From positions 2,925,844 through 2,989,843 of the forward strand of contig JAQFVV010006293.1 in the NCBI GenBank assembly GCA_028023455.1: 64,000 nt of DNA. The letters are read 5' to 3'. The position numbers were made by a program, and so were the translations under genes. Of this stretch, positions 23,839-35,400 are shown in pieces; the stretch's first letter is position 1; every line of letters begins with the position of its first letter. The notes under the pieces are model-generated. The model saw only the letters and a program-made list of their open reading frames with translations, made no database searches and had not been told where the DNA came from. The stretch is from Epiperipatus broadwayi. Taxonomy: Eukaryota > Onychophora > Udeonychophora > Euonychophora > Peripatidae.

Positions 23839-23884
23839 TCTCCAGAACAACTGATTTCGAGCTTATGGCTCATATCAGTGGAGA
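23839..23884 (-). ncRNA. hammerhead-like motif, family 2, copy 1
   Basis: Minus-strand order: UCUCCA (stem I), CUGAUAU, stem II GAGC/GCUC with loop CAUAA, GAAA, short stem III around AGUU, then UC and UGGAGA. Stem I is a perfect six pairs and stem II a perfect four pairs including the usual first G-C pair. The core differs from CUGANGA at its last two bases, so this copy is probably inactive. Confidence 0.5.
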
Positions 23885-24269
23885 GCTAGAATATTCAGAT
23901 ACTAGACCTAAAATGTCAACTCAAAAAAAACAGTACTTATTTTATACGTATTAATTAAGAGCTTGTTTGAGCTATTGGTACGCTCTCTGTATTGCATTTT
24001 TGTAATTACAAGCTTATAAAAGTAATGTCACATTTTATATGACTTGCTTTTTTAATTATAATTTTACCTTTAAGGTTTTGGCTATGCTGAGGCTATTAAA
24101 ATATGGTAGATCTGAATTTAGTTCAGTCCCATATAGCTATTTAAGTTAGATAGTTGGATTTAAAAACATTTTCATGTCCGAAAATTTCAGTTTCTACTTA
24201 AATATATATATGAAATAAGTGCTGGTTTTTTGAGTTGATGCTTTAGGTCTAGTGTCTGAATATTCTAGC

Positions 24270-24315
24270 TCTCCACTGACGTGAATCATAAGCTTGAAAC
24301 CAGTTGGTCTGGAGA
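24270..24315 (+). ncRNA. hammerhead-like motif, family 2, copy 2
   Basis: Order: UCUCCA, CUGACGU, weakened stem II around CAUAA, GAAA, stem III ACC/GGU closed by AGUU, GUC, UGGAGA. Stem I again pairs at six of six positions. The core deviates only at the last A (U here). Predicted cleavage would be after C at 24309. Confidence 0.5.
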
Positions 24316-24470
24316 TGAGAGGGTTCTGGATAGAGATTTTATATATTTTCTCATACCGCACTTATTAATTAAGAGCTTGTTTGAGCTATTGATACACTCT
24401 CTGTATTGCATTTTTGTAATTACAAGCTTATAAAAGTAATGTCACGTTATAGACTTGCTTTTTTAATTAT

Positions 24471-27149
24471 GATGATATATTTGTGATGCAATGATTTTTA
24501 TACTCATATTTTGATGAAACCAGAATTCAATGACTAATCCATTGAACTTTTAAATATAATATAGCAAATTATTCATACTGTAATTTAATTATGTTATTTA
24601 TTTATTAATTTTAATGTTAATACTATTTATTATCTCTATTAAATAAGATACATATTTAATAATTAATTTAGTTGTCTCTTTAATCTCATTATGTATATAT
24701 ATATATATATGTCCATATTTTTAGGCATACATATATGGATGCATTAAAGTCTTTTACTCTACTGTGAATAATAACAGTATATGTTCATGTGTGAATTCTA
24801 TGTAGTTTTATTTTAGAATTATGTGGATGATACTTGACTGTCATTGGTACTCCCATAAGTCATTTTCTTTAAAAATCCACACCCATTGTGATATTAAATA
24901 GCCCTTGGAACATTGGATGGAGCATGATTATCATCGCTGCAGTGCAATCACAGGTTATTTAATTTGATACACACTTAATATATATATATATATGTAATTG
25001 TATTTTATATACAATTACAAATGGGGAGTCAATTTGAAGCAAAATAAAATAACAATAAAAGATTTTTTTAAAACAATGATTTTATGTAAACAGCAGACCA
25101 AAAAGTAAAAAAAAAAAAGTAATCAGACTAAAAAACATGTCATTTCATAAAAGTATTTGAGACCAACATGTTTTTGTTGGACTACTATTTTTTTGTTGTC
25201 TTACATAAAAGCATTATTTAAAAAAAATCTTTTTTTAATATTTTATTTTACTTTTTTGTTATAAATAAAACATATACTGTAATTTCAGTTTAAATAAAAG
25301 AATTTTCTTCATTAGTTTCTTTTAATTGCCTTTTTAATTATATTTCTTGTTTTCTCCAGGACAGTACATGTTGTCACAAATGTTGACATTCTGACAGAAA
25401 CACAGTGGAAATGAAAAAACAATTTATAATTGTGTAATTTTTTTTAGCACATTTATTTTTTTCACAAAATTTATAAAATATTAATTATTTTAAAAGAATA
25501 ATTCAGATTTTAGTAGAAAATATTTACTTTTAATTAAATAAGTAAATCAATATTAACAAAATTTTACTCTACAAATGTAATATTTCCATTGGCTCAGTTG
25601 TTTAGAATTTTCCTGGAAACGGTCAAGGTGGGAGTTTCAAGTTGTAAAGGTGAACAGTTAAAAATTCAAAAATGTGGACATCCTGACAGAAACATAGTCA
25701 GGTCAAATTAATATACCAACATTTAATATGGCATATATAATTACAACTTGAAGCAAAATAAGTCATATATCATGGTTAATAGATAAAGTAACTCCCTTAT
25801 ATATCCTCAGATATCACATGCATTTTTTTCTCTTAATTATAAATCATTCCAATGACAGGCATGACGATCATATCTTCAGCTACTGTTATATGAATTTATA
25901 ATTTTTTCAGAATGATTTTATTACTTTTGACAAAGATTATAAATAAATAATCAAAATGTTGGATTTTTAATTATTATTTACATATATTGATCCAGAAATT
26001 AAACATAAGTTTTTATAAGAAAAGTAACATTTAATATATTTAAACATTTTTTAAATAATACTTTATAGATTTAAAAATCATAAAGGTATTTATAAAATTA
26101 TAAACAAAATATATTAAATAAAATAAGTTTATAAATAAGCCCATATTCCAAATATAATTTTTTAAAAAGCAATTCATAAAAAATAACTTGAAAATAAAAT
26201 TAGGTGGATGCTTACCATGGACTAAGCATGGGAATAATAAATTTTGAAGTTTACCAATGTCAACATTGCCTACATCATCTTTGCATTTTTTAAAGAGATT
26301 TATTTAGTAATACTTGAGAATTATTCCATTTATTTATTTACTTTTTGTATGTACTAATAAAAAAAAAGCTTTTTATTTCTTGCCTAATAAATAGAAGGAT
26401 AAAATGATCCCAAGAAAAGCGAATGATTGAATCTAGTTTGGACTAGTAGAAATTGGTATGAGATAAATATATTTAAATGCATATTTTCAAATAATGTTGT
26501 GGTCCAAAGAATTCTAACATTATCTATAAGTGGAATAGGAAATGAATTAGTTTTCCTAAATTAAAATTTTTTATAAAATTATTTATGAACAATATTCAAA
26601 GATCAGTCAAATTTTCTAGCAATATTTTTTCTTTTAAAATGCCTACATTTAAAACAACAAATTATAAAAAAACTATCAAGCTACTTGATATAATAAAAAC
26701 ACAAAGAATGATTTAATGTTACAATTTTTTTTTTTTAATTTTGCTTAATTTTTTCTGCATTTTTATTTTTGTGTGTATTTTTAAAAAAAATGTTTTTTTA
26801 TATTTAATACATATTTTTTCCTATTATCTTCATTATTTTGTTCAGTAAACCATTTTAAATAATTAAGTAAAACAATCTTTTGACATAACTAACCCATTGC
26901 AGAGCAAAGGCATATATCAACAGTCCCTCACAAAGGAAAAGTGAAAAAGACAGTACTCATCAGGCTTGCTAATAGCCAAGTGGCGCAAGTTCTAACAACT
27001 TTCCATCTTATTTTATCCTCTAGTTAAGGAGAGCTAGGTACCATTTACTGACCGATGTGATATTAATTAAATTACTTATGGACCAACTACTTGAGAAAAA
27101 ATTTCTAAGCCTCTTCAAATGGAATTGATTTGGCCTGGATTTAATCCCA
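24471..27149. other. A+T-rich stretch with small repeat remnants
   Basis: No gene recognised. The segment 25590-25655 has an A-box-like TTGGCTCAGTTGTTTAGAA and a degraded B box, and may be an old tRNA-derived SINE. Two related words, GACATTCTGACAGAAACACAG (25385) and GACATCCTGACAGAAACATAG (25678), lie about 290 bp apart. Confidence 0.4.
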
Positions 27150-28710
27150 ATTTCATAGTATAACACCACCCGATATATTTTAAACCGCCATTGTAGGCTT
27201 TAACCCGTAGCTTCGAATGAAGATATTTGTGAGCATGGTTTGATTCCATCTCACGCGCCAATCTTACACGTGGATAAGAATTATCTCATTGAAAACGTAA
27301 ATAAGGGTTCTGGTATGTATATCTATTTATGGTAGCGCACCGAACCAGCTCAATCTTAGGGTTTGAGGACGATAGTCTAACTAGAGAACAAAGCTAAAAC
27401 AATACCTAACTAAGTCTTATATGTCTATTATTATGTACGATAGTTTATTTGTTATAAATCCATTAATCTAACCCGGATCTTATCATAAAATTTATTCTAT
27501 TTACGACTATACCCATTACCAATAAATCCCATTTATACACGCATATAAATATATCAATATTCAAGCGCACAGCCCATTTATTCTGATACACACATATATA
27601 ATTCATACACGCATCAAAATAGTGCAATTATACATCAGAGCTGTTTATTTAATGTTGTTATTTTATTTAATTTTAAAAGAGACCCATTATAGTAATTAAT
27701 ATTGAGGTAACACTAGTTTCTTTATTAAGACACATTCACTGAACATATATTTTTGTGCCACGTCAATTTACCTTAGTTCACGCGATTAAAGACAAGTCCG
27801 CATTTATAAATCTCCAAGAATACTGGTCTGGTAGATATAACGGATGGCAAACAGTTCCAATAGGGTATATCGACCAGAGGTGGAGTAGGTGATTCACTCG
27901 CTTTATGACAGGGTCCAATTTTCAAAGATCTTTCGTCACCATTACACTTGATGAAACAAAATTTCTTTATTTTAATAACGCAGTTCGTAAGTCCGCTTCA
28001 GGTGAGTTCCACGACAAGTGTCCACCGGGCCGATTAACGAAACTCGCACTATAGAATTACCCCGACATTTTGGGTGGGAAAATATTAATGACTTCTTAAG
28101 AAAAAAATTACACGTCCACACAATCTGTAGTTCAAGCCACGTCTCTTTTTTTTTCTATCTATATCTCTCCTTTCGAGCACAACAAAAAGTTCTTTTGTTT
28201 TTCACTTTTAACTTTGTAAAATTTTCTCTGTGTATCCGTATGCCACTGACCAGTTCTTCCATTGTTCTTCAAAAATACCCACTTGACCAGTTTTCAGACT
28301 TCTCGATGCCAGTTATTGACTAAACTGCCTACAGCAATTGATTCATTTCTATTTCTGTCCTCATATGTTCAAGAGATTAATTAACAAAAGAAAAACACGT
28401 GTTACCGACAATATTATTAAAACTTTAAAAAAAAACTTAACGGATAAAATATATACGAATAATCAATTACAATTTATACAGCTCTATATATAATTGATTG
28501 TAACCATCACCGATAATACATACGCATATTGTACACTCGCACATACAACTATATTTACATATGCATACACACATAACTTTCGCACTCCTTGTAACAGGGT
28601 TCGAATGACTATTTACATATATATCTTTTCGCATATAATCGCTCCATATCAACACTCTCAATTAGCACTATTGCCTTATCTCTTGTATTCGAACCCCGTC
28701 TGTTACAATA
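27150..28710. repeat. less A+T-rich island, probable old transposable element
   Basis: Base composition and codon-free texture differ from both flanks. On the minus strand AAATAAAG at about 27960 is polyadenylation-signal-like. At the right edge, TGTAACAG-GGTTCGAAT (28590-28606) faces ATTCGAACCCC-CTGTTACA (28688-28707) in inverted orientation, resembling the ends of a short LTR or a small inverted-repeat element. No coding domain was identified. Confidence 0.35.
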
Positions 28711-29129
28711 GATATAATAGATAGATATGCTATCTCTGCACTATAAGGCTCTTTTAAATAATTTTAAAAGATGCAATTTTATAGCTTGTCTCAGATGCAA
28801 AATTGACTAATCTAACTCTACAAAATTCAAATATCTGAAGAAGTGGCTAGTTAACTGAAACAGACATATATTAAACAAAATATTGAAAAAAGAGCATTAT
28901 GAAAAATATGAATTTTTTTTTTTCAAAGATATATATCTTAATAATTTTAATTTGTTCATATATCTTTATTTATTATATAATTAATATAAAGTCAAGTGCA
29001 TAAATATGAATTTTAAATTTTATTTTAATGTTTTATTAACATAAAATGTTGTAAAACAATTTTACGAAAAACTTTATTGTATTAAAGAATAAAAACAACA
29101 ATATAAACTCTAAAATTATGACATCTTTT
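28711..29129. other. A+T-rich stretch, nothing recognised
   Basis: No supported feature. Confidence 0.4.
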
Positions 29130-30430
29130 GAAATTCTTAAGATAAAACATGCAAATTACATCTATAAAAAATGGAAAATTCCAGAAAGTAATAGAATTAT
29201 TTTAATATTTTAAAGGAAACAGATGAAGAAATAGAAAAATTATTGGCAATGCCATATTAAATAAGAAAAATATACAAGATAGGAAGAATGCAATAGTATT
29301 ATAAATATTTAAGAAAGATGATAACAGAAATATTAGAAATTACAGATCTATCAGTCTTCTAACAATTCCGTGTAAAATCTTTATATAAAATAATTACAAT
29401 TTATCTATAACAAACTGTGGATTTCAAACAACCAAAAGAACAAGCTGGATTTAAAAGTAGTTTTAAGACAATAGAACACATTCATGTATAAGGAGAAGAT
29501 ATAAAAGACACCAATGATATGAATTGTCATTAAGTTTTTAATTTGTAGATTATGAAAATGCAATTAATTCTATAAACATCTGCATAGTAAATAAAATTTT
29601 ATATAATTAAAAAATAAGCTCTTACTATCAAATTCTGGAGAATATTTATCAAAATGCAGCAGCAGTGATTAGATTACACAGTGATATTAAAAAAATTATT
29701 AATCATAAAGTTTTATGGCCAGATGATTTCATCTCTCCAAAACTTTTTACAGTCATTTTAAAAGGAATATATTATATATTGAAATAAGAAGCTAAAGGAA
29801 TAAAAATAAATGAAAATAATTTAAATTGTATAGATTTTTCAGATAATGTGGTTTTTTTTTTTTTTTTGTAAATAATGCTTGAGTTACAAAGTAAAAACAA
29901 AAATAAATAATACAAAGATTAAATTTATATTCAATAATTTTTCAAAAAAAGAAAAAAGAAAATAATGCATTAGAAGTTAATAACAAATATAAATTTCTTG
30001 ATCAGAGTTATTAATATAAATGGAAGCACAATAAATGAAATTAATCGCAGAATTAAATTGGAACAATGCTTTTTCTAAAAATAACTCAATATTGAAAAGA
30101 AATATGCCCATGTGGTTAAAAAAAGTTTTTAATAAATGTGTTTTACTAATACTTAGTAATCTGAGATTTGGACATTTAATCTTTTAAAAGATTAAAATTA
30201 AAAGACTCAAATGGAATTGGACATAAAACTAGTAAAAATAAATTGACAACTGAAATCTCAAGTGGGATTACAAGAAATTGTGAAAAACCCCAAGAAGAGA
30301 ATGTTTGAAATGGATGGGTAAGAAAGTTTGCTGGAGTGTTGGGAGAAGCCTTGGATCCAAAAATCTTAAAAACTTGGAAATACCTTCATCCTATAGTAGT
30401 GATAATAGTTGGAAATGATGAAGATGAATG
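29130..30430 (+). pseudogene. RTE-like LINE reverse transcriptase remnant
   Basis: Ordered relics typical of RTE reverse transcriptase: NYRSISLLTIPCKIF (about 29337-29380), QPKEQAGFKSSFKTIEHIH (about 29430-29485), FVDYENA-like (about 29545), LENIYQNAAAVIRLH (about 29635-29680), ISPKLFTVILKGIY (about 29730-29775), GIKINENNLN (29798-29827), and a decayed FADD position (about 29835). C-terminal relics continue to about 30430. Stops and frameshifts throughout. Probably the same broad group as the endonuclease pieces at 16736 and 63105, but no overlap allows a direct check. Confidence 0.75.
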
Positions 30431-31839
30431 ATATGTCCTAAGTTTGTGCTTTATGTAATTATTGATAAATCTGCTAATCTTGCATCTTATCTAGTTCAAT
30501 CTCACTGGATAATTCTGTACTGGTTGTCAATGTAACTTTTAATCAAAATGCAAATTCACAATCAATCATCTTTCTTCTAATATGTTTTTTATAATACACA
30601 TTGATTTAAATCAGTTAATCTATCAAATACCAAATAAATAAAATGGACAAATATATCTTCTTTCTAGATACCTTTTAATAATAGTACTCCAAACATTTCA
30701 AATTAATGACCCTTTTCTAAAAAATAATCCCTCTCTTTAAAAATCAATTTTTCTGGTAATGACATAGCATTTATACATTTTTATACCTAATGATTAACAA
30801 ATAATAATAAAAAACCTCCTAATCAAAATTCTTCACACTTTTGAATTTAGCTTTTCAGTATTTACTAATAATTTTGACTCTTAATATTATCTACAATTCA
30901 ATTTGATTTTATTATATTAAATACGACTAGATTCTTTTTAATTTATTTCCCTTTTTTCATCTCTATAGTGTTATTTTTTTTCTCTCTTTTGAATTTCTTA
31001 AATAATCATTCAACCATCAGAAACAGCACATTTACTTTAATTATTATATTTTTTCCTTTCTAAATTCGATTATCTTAATTTTTCTATATTTCATTTCTTA
31101 ATTTCCTTTGTTAATCCTTTTTTTTCGTAATATCTTTCAGAAAACATTTCTTTATAAAATGTTTTTTTTTTTTTTTGTAATTCTTTCTTGTGAATTCAAT
31201 TTCACAATTTCATCCCACCTTCCTAAAACTATCATTCAGAACTCTTGCCCGTTCAATAACCCAATTTTCTTTTTTGTTACTTGTAGCCTCATTGTTTCAA
31301 TTATAATGATATAACTTCCACTGGTTATCTACTTACAATCATGCAATCTTGGAATCTATGGGATATCAAATGTCTATTAAAGAGAATACAGTCTTATTAT
31401 ATACTGGAAAAAAACAAAACAAGTTCAATATCAGCATTACGATAATGTGATAATTTTAATAATATATAAAATAAGAGAAAAAATGTATAGAAAAGACAAA
31501 AGTAATGAACTCTAATGAAAATAAGACTTTAAAATAAATTCTAATAAAATTAAGACTAAAATAAATCATGGCAACAATGAAACAGGAGAAATAACAAATG
31601 CATATTTTTAAAAAAAAACTTTGGTAATAAGAATCGACAAATAACAAAAATATTGGACAATTTGTGAGGAGTGTATACTTTATTTTTTAAGTAGCGCTTT
31701 TAATGAAATGTAAAAACATATTTTAATTTAATTATTGAAATTGTTAACACTAAGGAAAAATAGTGATATGAAAACGAATTATTTGTAGACGTGGATATAT
31801 TTTTAGCATAAAAATCAATATTAATAAAAAATAGAATAC
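30431..31839. other. A+T-rich DNA, at least partly SRP9 intron 1
   Basis: Lies downstream of the SRP9 exon 1 donor on the minus strand. I searched here, and more loosely down to position 5700, for the expected next SRP9 segment (VLKYRH-like) and did not find it. The intron is therefore long, or exon 2 lies outside the window or was missed. Confidence 0.4.
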
Positions 31840-31911
31840 CTTCATAGGATCTGCTAAATACAATCGTTCTGCAGCCTTAGCAAATTCTTCCCAAGACGTG
31901 ATGTATGTCAT
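31840..31911 (-). CDS. SRP9: SRP9 exon 1 (signal recognition particle 9 kDa protein)
   Basis: ATG at 31911-31909 opens 24 codons that start MTYITS and continue WEEFAKAAERLYLADPMK, followed by the splice donor GTATT at 31839. The WEEF-AAE-LY--DPMK signature is the N-terminus of SRP9; human SRP9 has the same 24-residue length to DPMK. SRP9 pairs with SRP14 and binds the Alu domain of the SRP RNA, where the heterodimer pauses translation elongation during targeting to the endoplasmic reticulum. Only the first coding exon is visible, about a quarter of the protein. The frame is intact and followed by a donor rather than a poly-A tract, which argues for a real gene over a processed copy. The donor is non-optimal after GTA. 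Confidence 0.85.
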
Positions 31912-32221
31912 CGTAATTACAATAAAAATAAATATTGTTTATATCACTTATAATTTAAAGGAGTTTTCAAATAAAAATTTACACTTTTTGCTTAATATTC
32001 CAAAACGAGGGTATAAATATAATTCAGCATTTAACTTTTTTAAAACTAGAGAGCAAAATAAAAATTAATTGAGAAATTTAAAGCTATTTTTTAATGTCAA
32101 AGTAACTTTTTAAAATGCTTCTATTTAATAAATAAATACAAACCTTTTTCTCACTTCAATAAAATTAATAAAAATTGGTTTAATTTAAAGGGTCAAAAAT
32201 CTTCCCATAATTCATAAACTT

Positions 32222-32245
32222 AAGATGGCGTCTTTTTCGTTCTAG
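32222..32245 (+). promoter_or_regulatory. YY1-like site and pyrimidine start region
   Basis: AAGATGGCGTC matches the YY1 core-promoter motif, which usually sits just downstream of a start site in this orientation. It is followed by TCTTTTTCGTTC, which resembles a 5'-TOP-type initiator. It lies about 310 bp upstream of the SRP9 start codon on the other strand, in locally more G+C-rich DNA. It could serve SRP9, the divergent candidate exon, or both. Confidence 0.45.
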
Positions 32246-32421
32246 CTTAGCTGGCCGTTTTCTAAGTCATATTATGCCACATTTAATGATACTAAAATGA
32301 CATTGAAAAAATTATGAAGTCTCAACAAAGTTTAGAATTTTATAAATAACGTAGGATATATAATTTTTTTTTTTTTTTGCAAAGTATTCTTTGTAATTAT
32401 CTAAGCGGAGAAAACCATGAG
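32230..32421 (+). other. candidate first exon of a divergent gene
   Basis: AAAACCATGAG (ATG at 32417-32419) is followed at once by an optimal splice donor GTAAGT (32422-32427). A first coding exon holding only ATG plus two bases is common in highly expressed animal genes. No matching next exon was recognised downstream, so the product is unknown. The donor could also be fortuitous. Confidence 0.35.
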
Positions 32422-32427
32422 GTAAGT

Positions 32428-35400
32428 TGGCTTTGTTAAAAGATCAACGTTACAGTTACCTTTTTTTCTCCGAGATTTATTCTTAGTTATCATTTTGTTT
32501 AGGAAACTGTAACTTTGTTTTTTAGAATGGTGACTAGTATTCTGCTTTAAAGATTTTTTTTTAATTTTAATTAATTTACTATTATTTTTTTCTTTTTATA
32601 GTAATTAGTAGTTAGAAACCGATTTGTTACCAATAACAAAAACAATAATCTTTTTTTGCAAACCGGAAGCATTGATATAAACCATGCATTGTAGGTATAT
32701 TGAAAATCTGAGACCCACCCATTTATTATCCTATTAATTTTAAGATTTATGTTATTATATTTTATTAAAACTTTATAATGCAAAAAAATCCAAATTAATT
32801 TATAACTAATTTTGTCTAGGGAAGATATCAGTGAGTACAGTATGCATATACATAGATTTTGATGAGCAGAAGATGAATATGAATGATAGCGATTAAAAAG
32901 TTGCAAGTTCTCCTGCTTTATTTAAATAGAACATTTATAAGTTTATCTCCCGCAGTCTATCATTTGTGAGCAATGCTTTCGTTTCCAAGATTAATAAAAC
33001 ATCTAAATTTATCCACTAACATTCTTTCAGGATACCCCTCCTCCCTTATTTCCTTCTCTCTCTTCTGTACGTTGTTTAACGAGTTTCTATTGCATTGTTA
33101 ATTAACAATAGTATCCATTTTATTTTAAAAAATTGTTACTTATAATTATTCTTGTTAAGAATTTGTAAAAGCTCTAACAGCCATATAAAATCTTTTTTTT
33201 TTTTTTCTTAAAAAAAAAAGAAAAGTGGAAAAGAAATTGCTTATCGTATGTATAAAATAAATTAGTGTTGCCTGAAAAACTGAGGAGGTCTGAAAAATTT
33301 ATTTTAACATGGGAGAACGTCGTCTCTCAGGATTCGAGTTTCAAAATGGGTATGTTTTTCAATCTGAGTTATTTTTACATATTACAATACTTGGTATTTT
33401 ATGTTAATATACCTTTAAATTTATAAATGAAATAAATATTTATAGTTTTTAGCTGTTGAAGGTAGTTACTATACATTATGATTCATTTTTTTTTGATTAG
33501 TCATTCTTATCGTAATATAGTTTAATGACTCAAGGAAACTTAAAAAAAAAAGTTTTTAATATGATATATAAACATCACATTCAATTTTCAAATATCAGGT
33601 GCCCATTGAATTCATAGAACAAATAAAAACTTTACAAAATAAATTTTTGATTATGTAAAAAAAATTTTTTTGTAGTTGTAAATAAGTATGAAAACTCAGT
33701 TTTGTTAAGAAATTATGATAAATCAAGGATTTAACACTTTCAGTAAGAACCAGGTTGTCCAATAGTTTTCAGAAATTTAAAAACAAATTAAACATTAGTA
33801 ATTGTCTTACTATAGCTATCAATAATGCAAGTCTACCCATTTAGTTGAAGTCGGATGAAAATCAGAACTTTTATTAGTTTAAACAGGAATTGAGATTTTT
33901 ATCTCTAATTTTTTTTCTTCCTCTACGTAAACAATAATAGCAAACAAATATTATCTAGTCTCTTCACTTAGTATACAACAGTGCATTTAACATTTTTGCT
34001 ATAATAATTTTTTATTATAAAAATCTCAAAAAATGTAATACTAATAATTAAAGCAACTTCATTTAAGATAATGGTATATATCGTACTTTCATTTTCAAGA
34101 GAAAGTCTTGTCACAATCTGGAAATTGTAATAACCCAAATACCTTACACCTATAGCAGTAGTTTTTCAATTCTGTGGAACTGGGTTTTTTTACCTTTACT
34201 TAATTATCAAAAAATTTCTGAGAATATGTTGTAGTTTTTTTTTTTTTCTGCATTTCAGTAGAATAACTACTTAAATAGCAAAATCATGACTATTAAGCTA
34301 TTGAAATCCATAATACAAGTTATAATATTGTCCTGAATAATTTATAAACAGCCAGTAAAATTTTTTCTATTCAGATTGTTTTAATTGCATTTCCAGATAA
34401 CTGGTAATGACAATTTAGCATTGATTTTTTAAGTGCTAAAGGATTTTTATTTTCAGATATCTTTATTCATATATTTCAAGAATGTGTGATGGGGCAGAAA
34501 TTTTAAATATGACTAAAAAAGATATTACTCATGGAGAGAGATGGAGTTGAATTAATTTTTGGATTTATATTTTGTTAAAAAAACAGTTATATTATTTTTT
34601 TAATTAAGTCGTAAAGTTTATGTCTAGGCTAGGAATGGTAAGACAATCTAGCTTATCTGAACTGGATGGCATAAAAGTTGTGAGAACAGAAAATTTGTTA
34701 CTTGTAAATCAAATTATAATAATTTGAATTTTTACTATTACAAATAAATAGCAGCTTCAAATTTTTTTTTTGAAAAGTTATGTAGTTTTTCAACACTTTA
34801 AAACTATGAGTATTTTTTTTATTTTTTATAATGGAATGATAGCTTTCACTGCCCACAGCAATCATATTTTAATTCATCTGGATAAACGTTCATATATATA
34901 TTTTCTAGCACTTTTTTTTCATCTTATTTTAAATTCATGCTATTTTTGAAAATGGTGCAACCTTTTCCTACAAACTGTCAAATCTTTAATATTGTCTATA
35001 ATTTTATAGTCAAGTTTTTTTCAAATATTGTGGCAATGTTTTTTTGATAATGATAATTTGACAGATACATGTAACTAGTGAAGATTTTCTATTCAAACAG
35101 TTTATATTGATTCATTAATTTCACAATTCCTTCTAATTAATTTTATTTTTGTATATTAAAGACTAGTGTTAATTCATGTTTGCAGTTGATTACTATTGAT
35201 GTTTTAATTATATGCAAATGATGTACAAAGTATTTTTAAACAATAAATTGCAATTTCATATATCATCTGTAAGTATTATACTTTCTTGTTTATAAGATTC
35301 TAATGACACACTAAAATTGAGAATGCTACTCATAGGCTATATATAAAAACAATATGATAATATTCTGATACACATTAAATTTACAATCTTTTATCATCAT

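Larger units (their letters stand above)
23747..24470. mobile_element. hammerhead-type repeat family 2, two units back to back
   Basis: Outer ends are inverted: AGCTCAAACAAGCTCTTAAT near 23770 and its reverse complement near 24370. The block from AAGAGCTTGTTTGAGCTAT through AATTACAAGCTTATAAAAGT also occurs twice in direct orientation (about 23950-24030 and 24365-24445). The first unit is minus-oriented and truncated; the second runs plus. The middle (GAATTTAGTTCAG, about 24115) matches the GAATTGAGTTCAG block of family 1, and in both families it lies upstream of the hammerhead motif. The two families are therefore related. Confidence 0.7.

Noticed and set aside
26975-27150. Possible tRNA: TAGCCAAGTGG A-box-like word and a distant GGATTTAATCCC
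   Set aside because: The boxes are about 160 bp apart, too far for a tRNA, and no acceptor stem pairs.
33320-33352. Second exon joined to the ATGAG first exon at 32421
   Set aside because: CTCTCAG then GATTCGAG... would give a 17-base micro-exon with no recognisable product; not supported.
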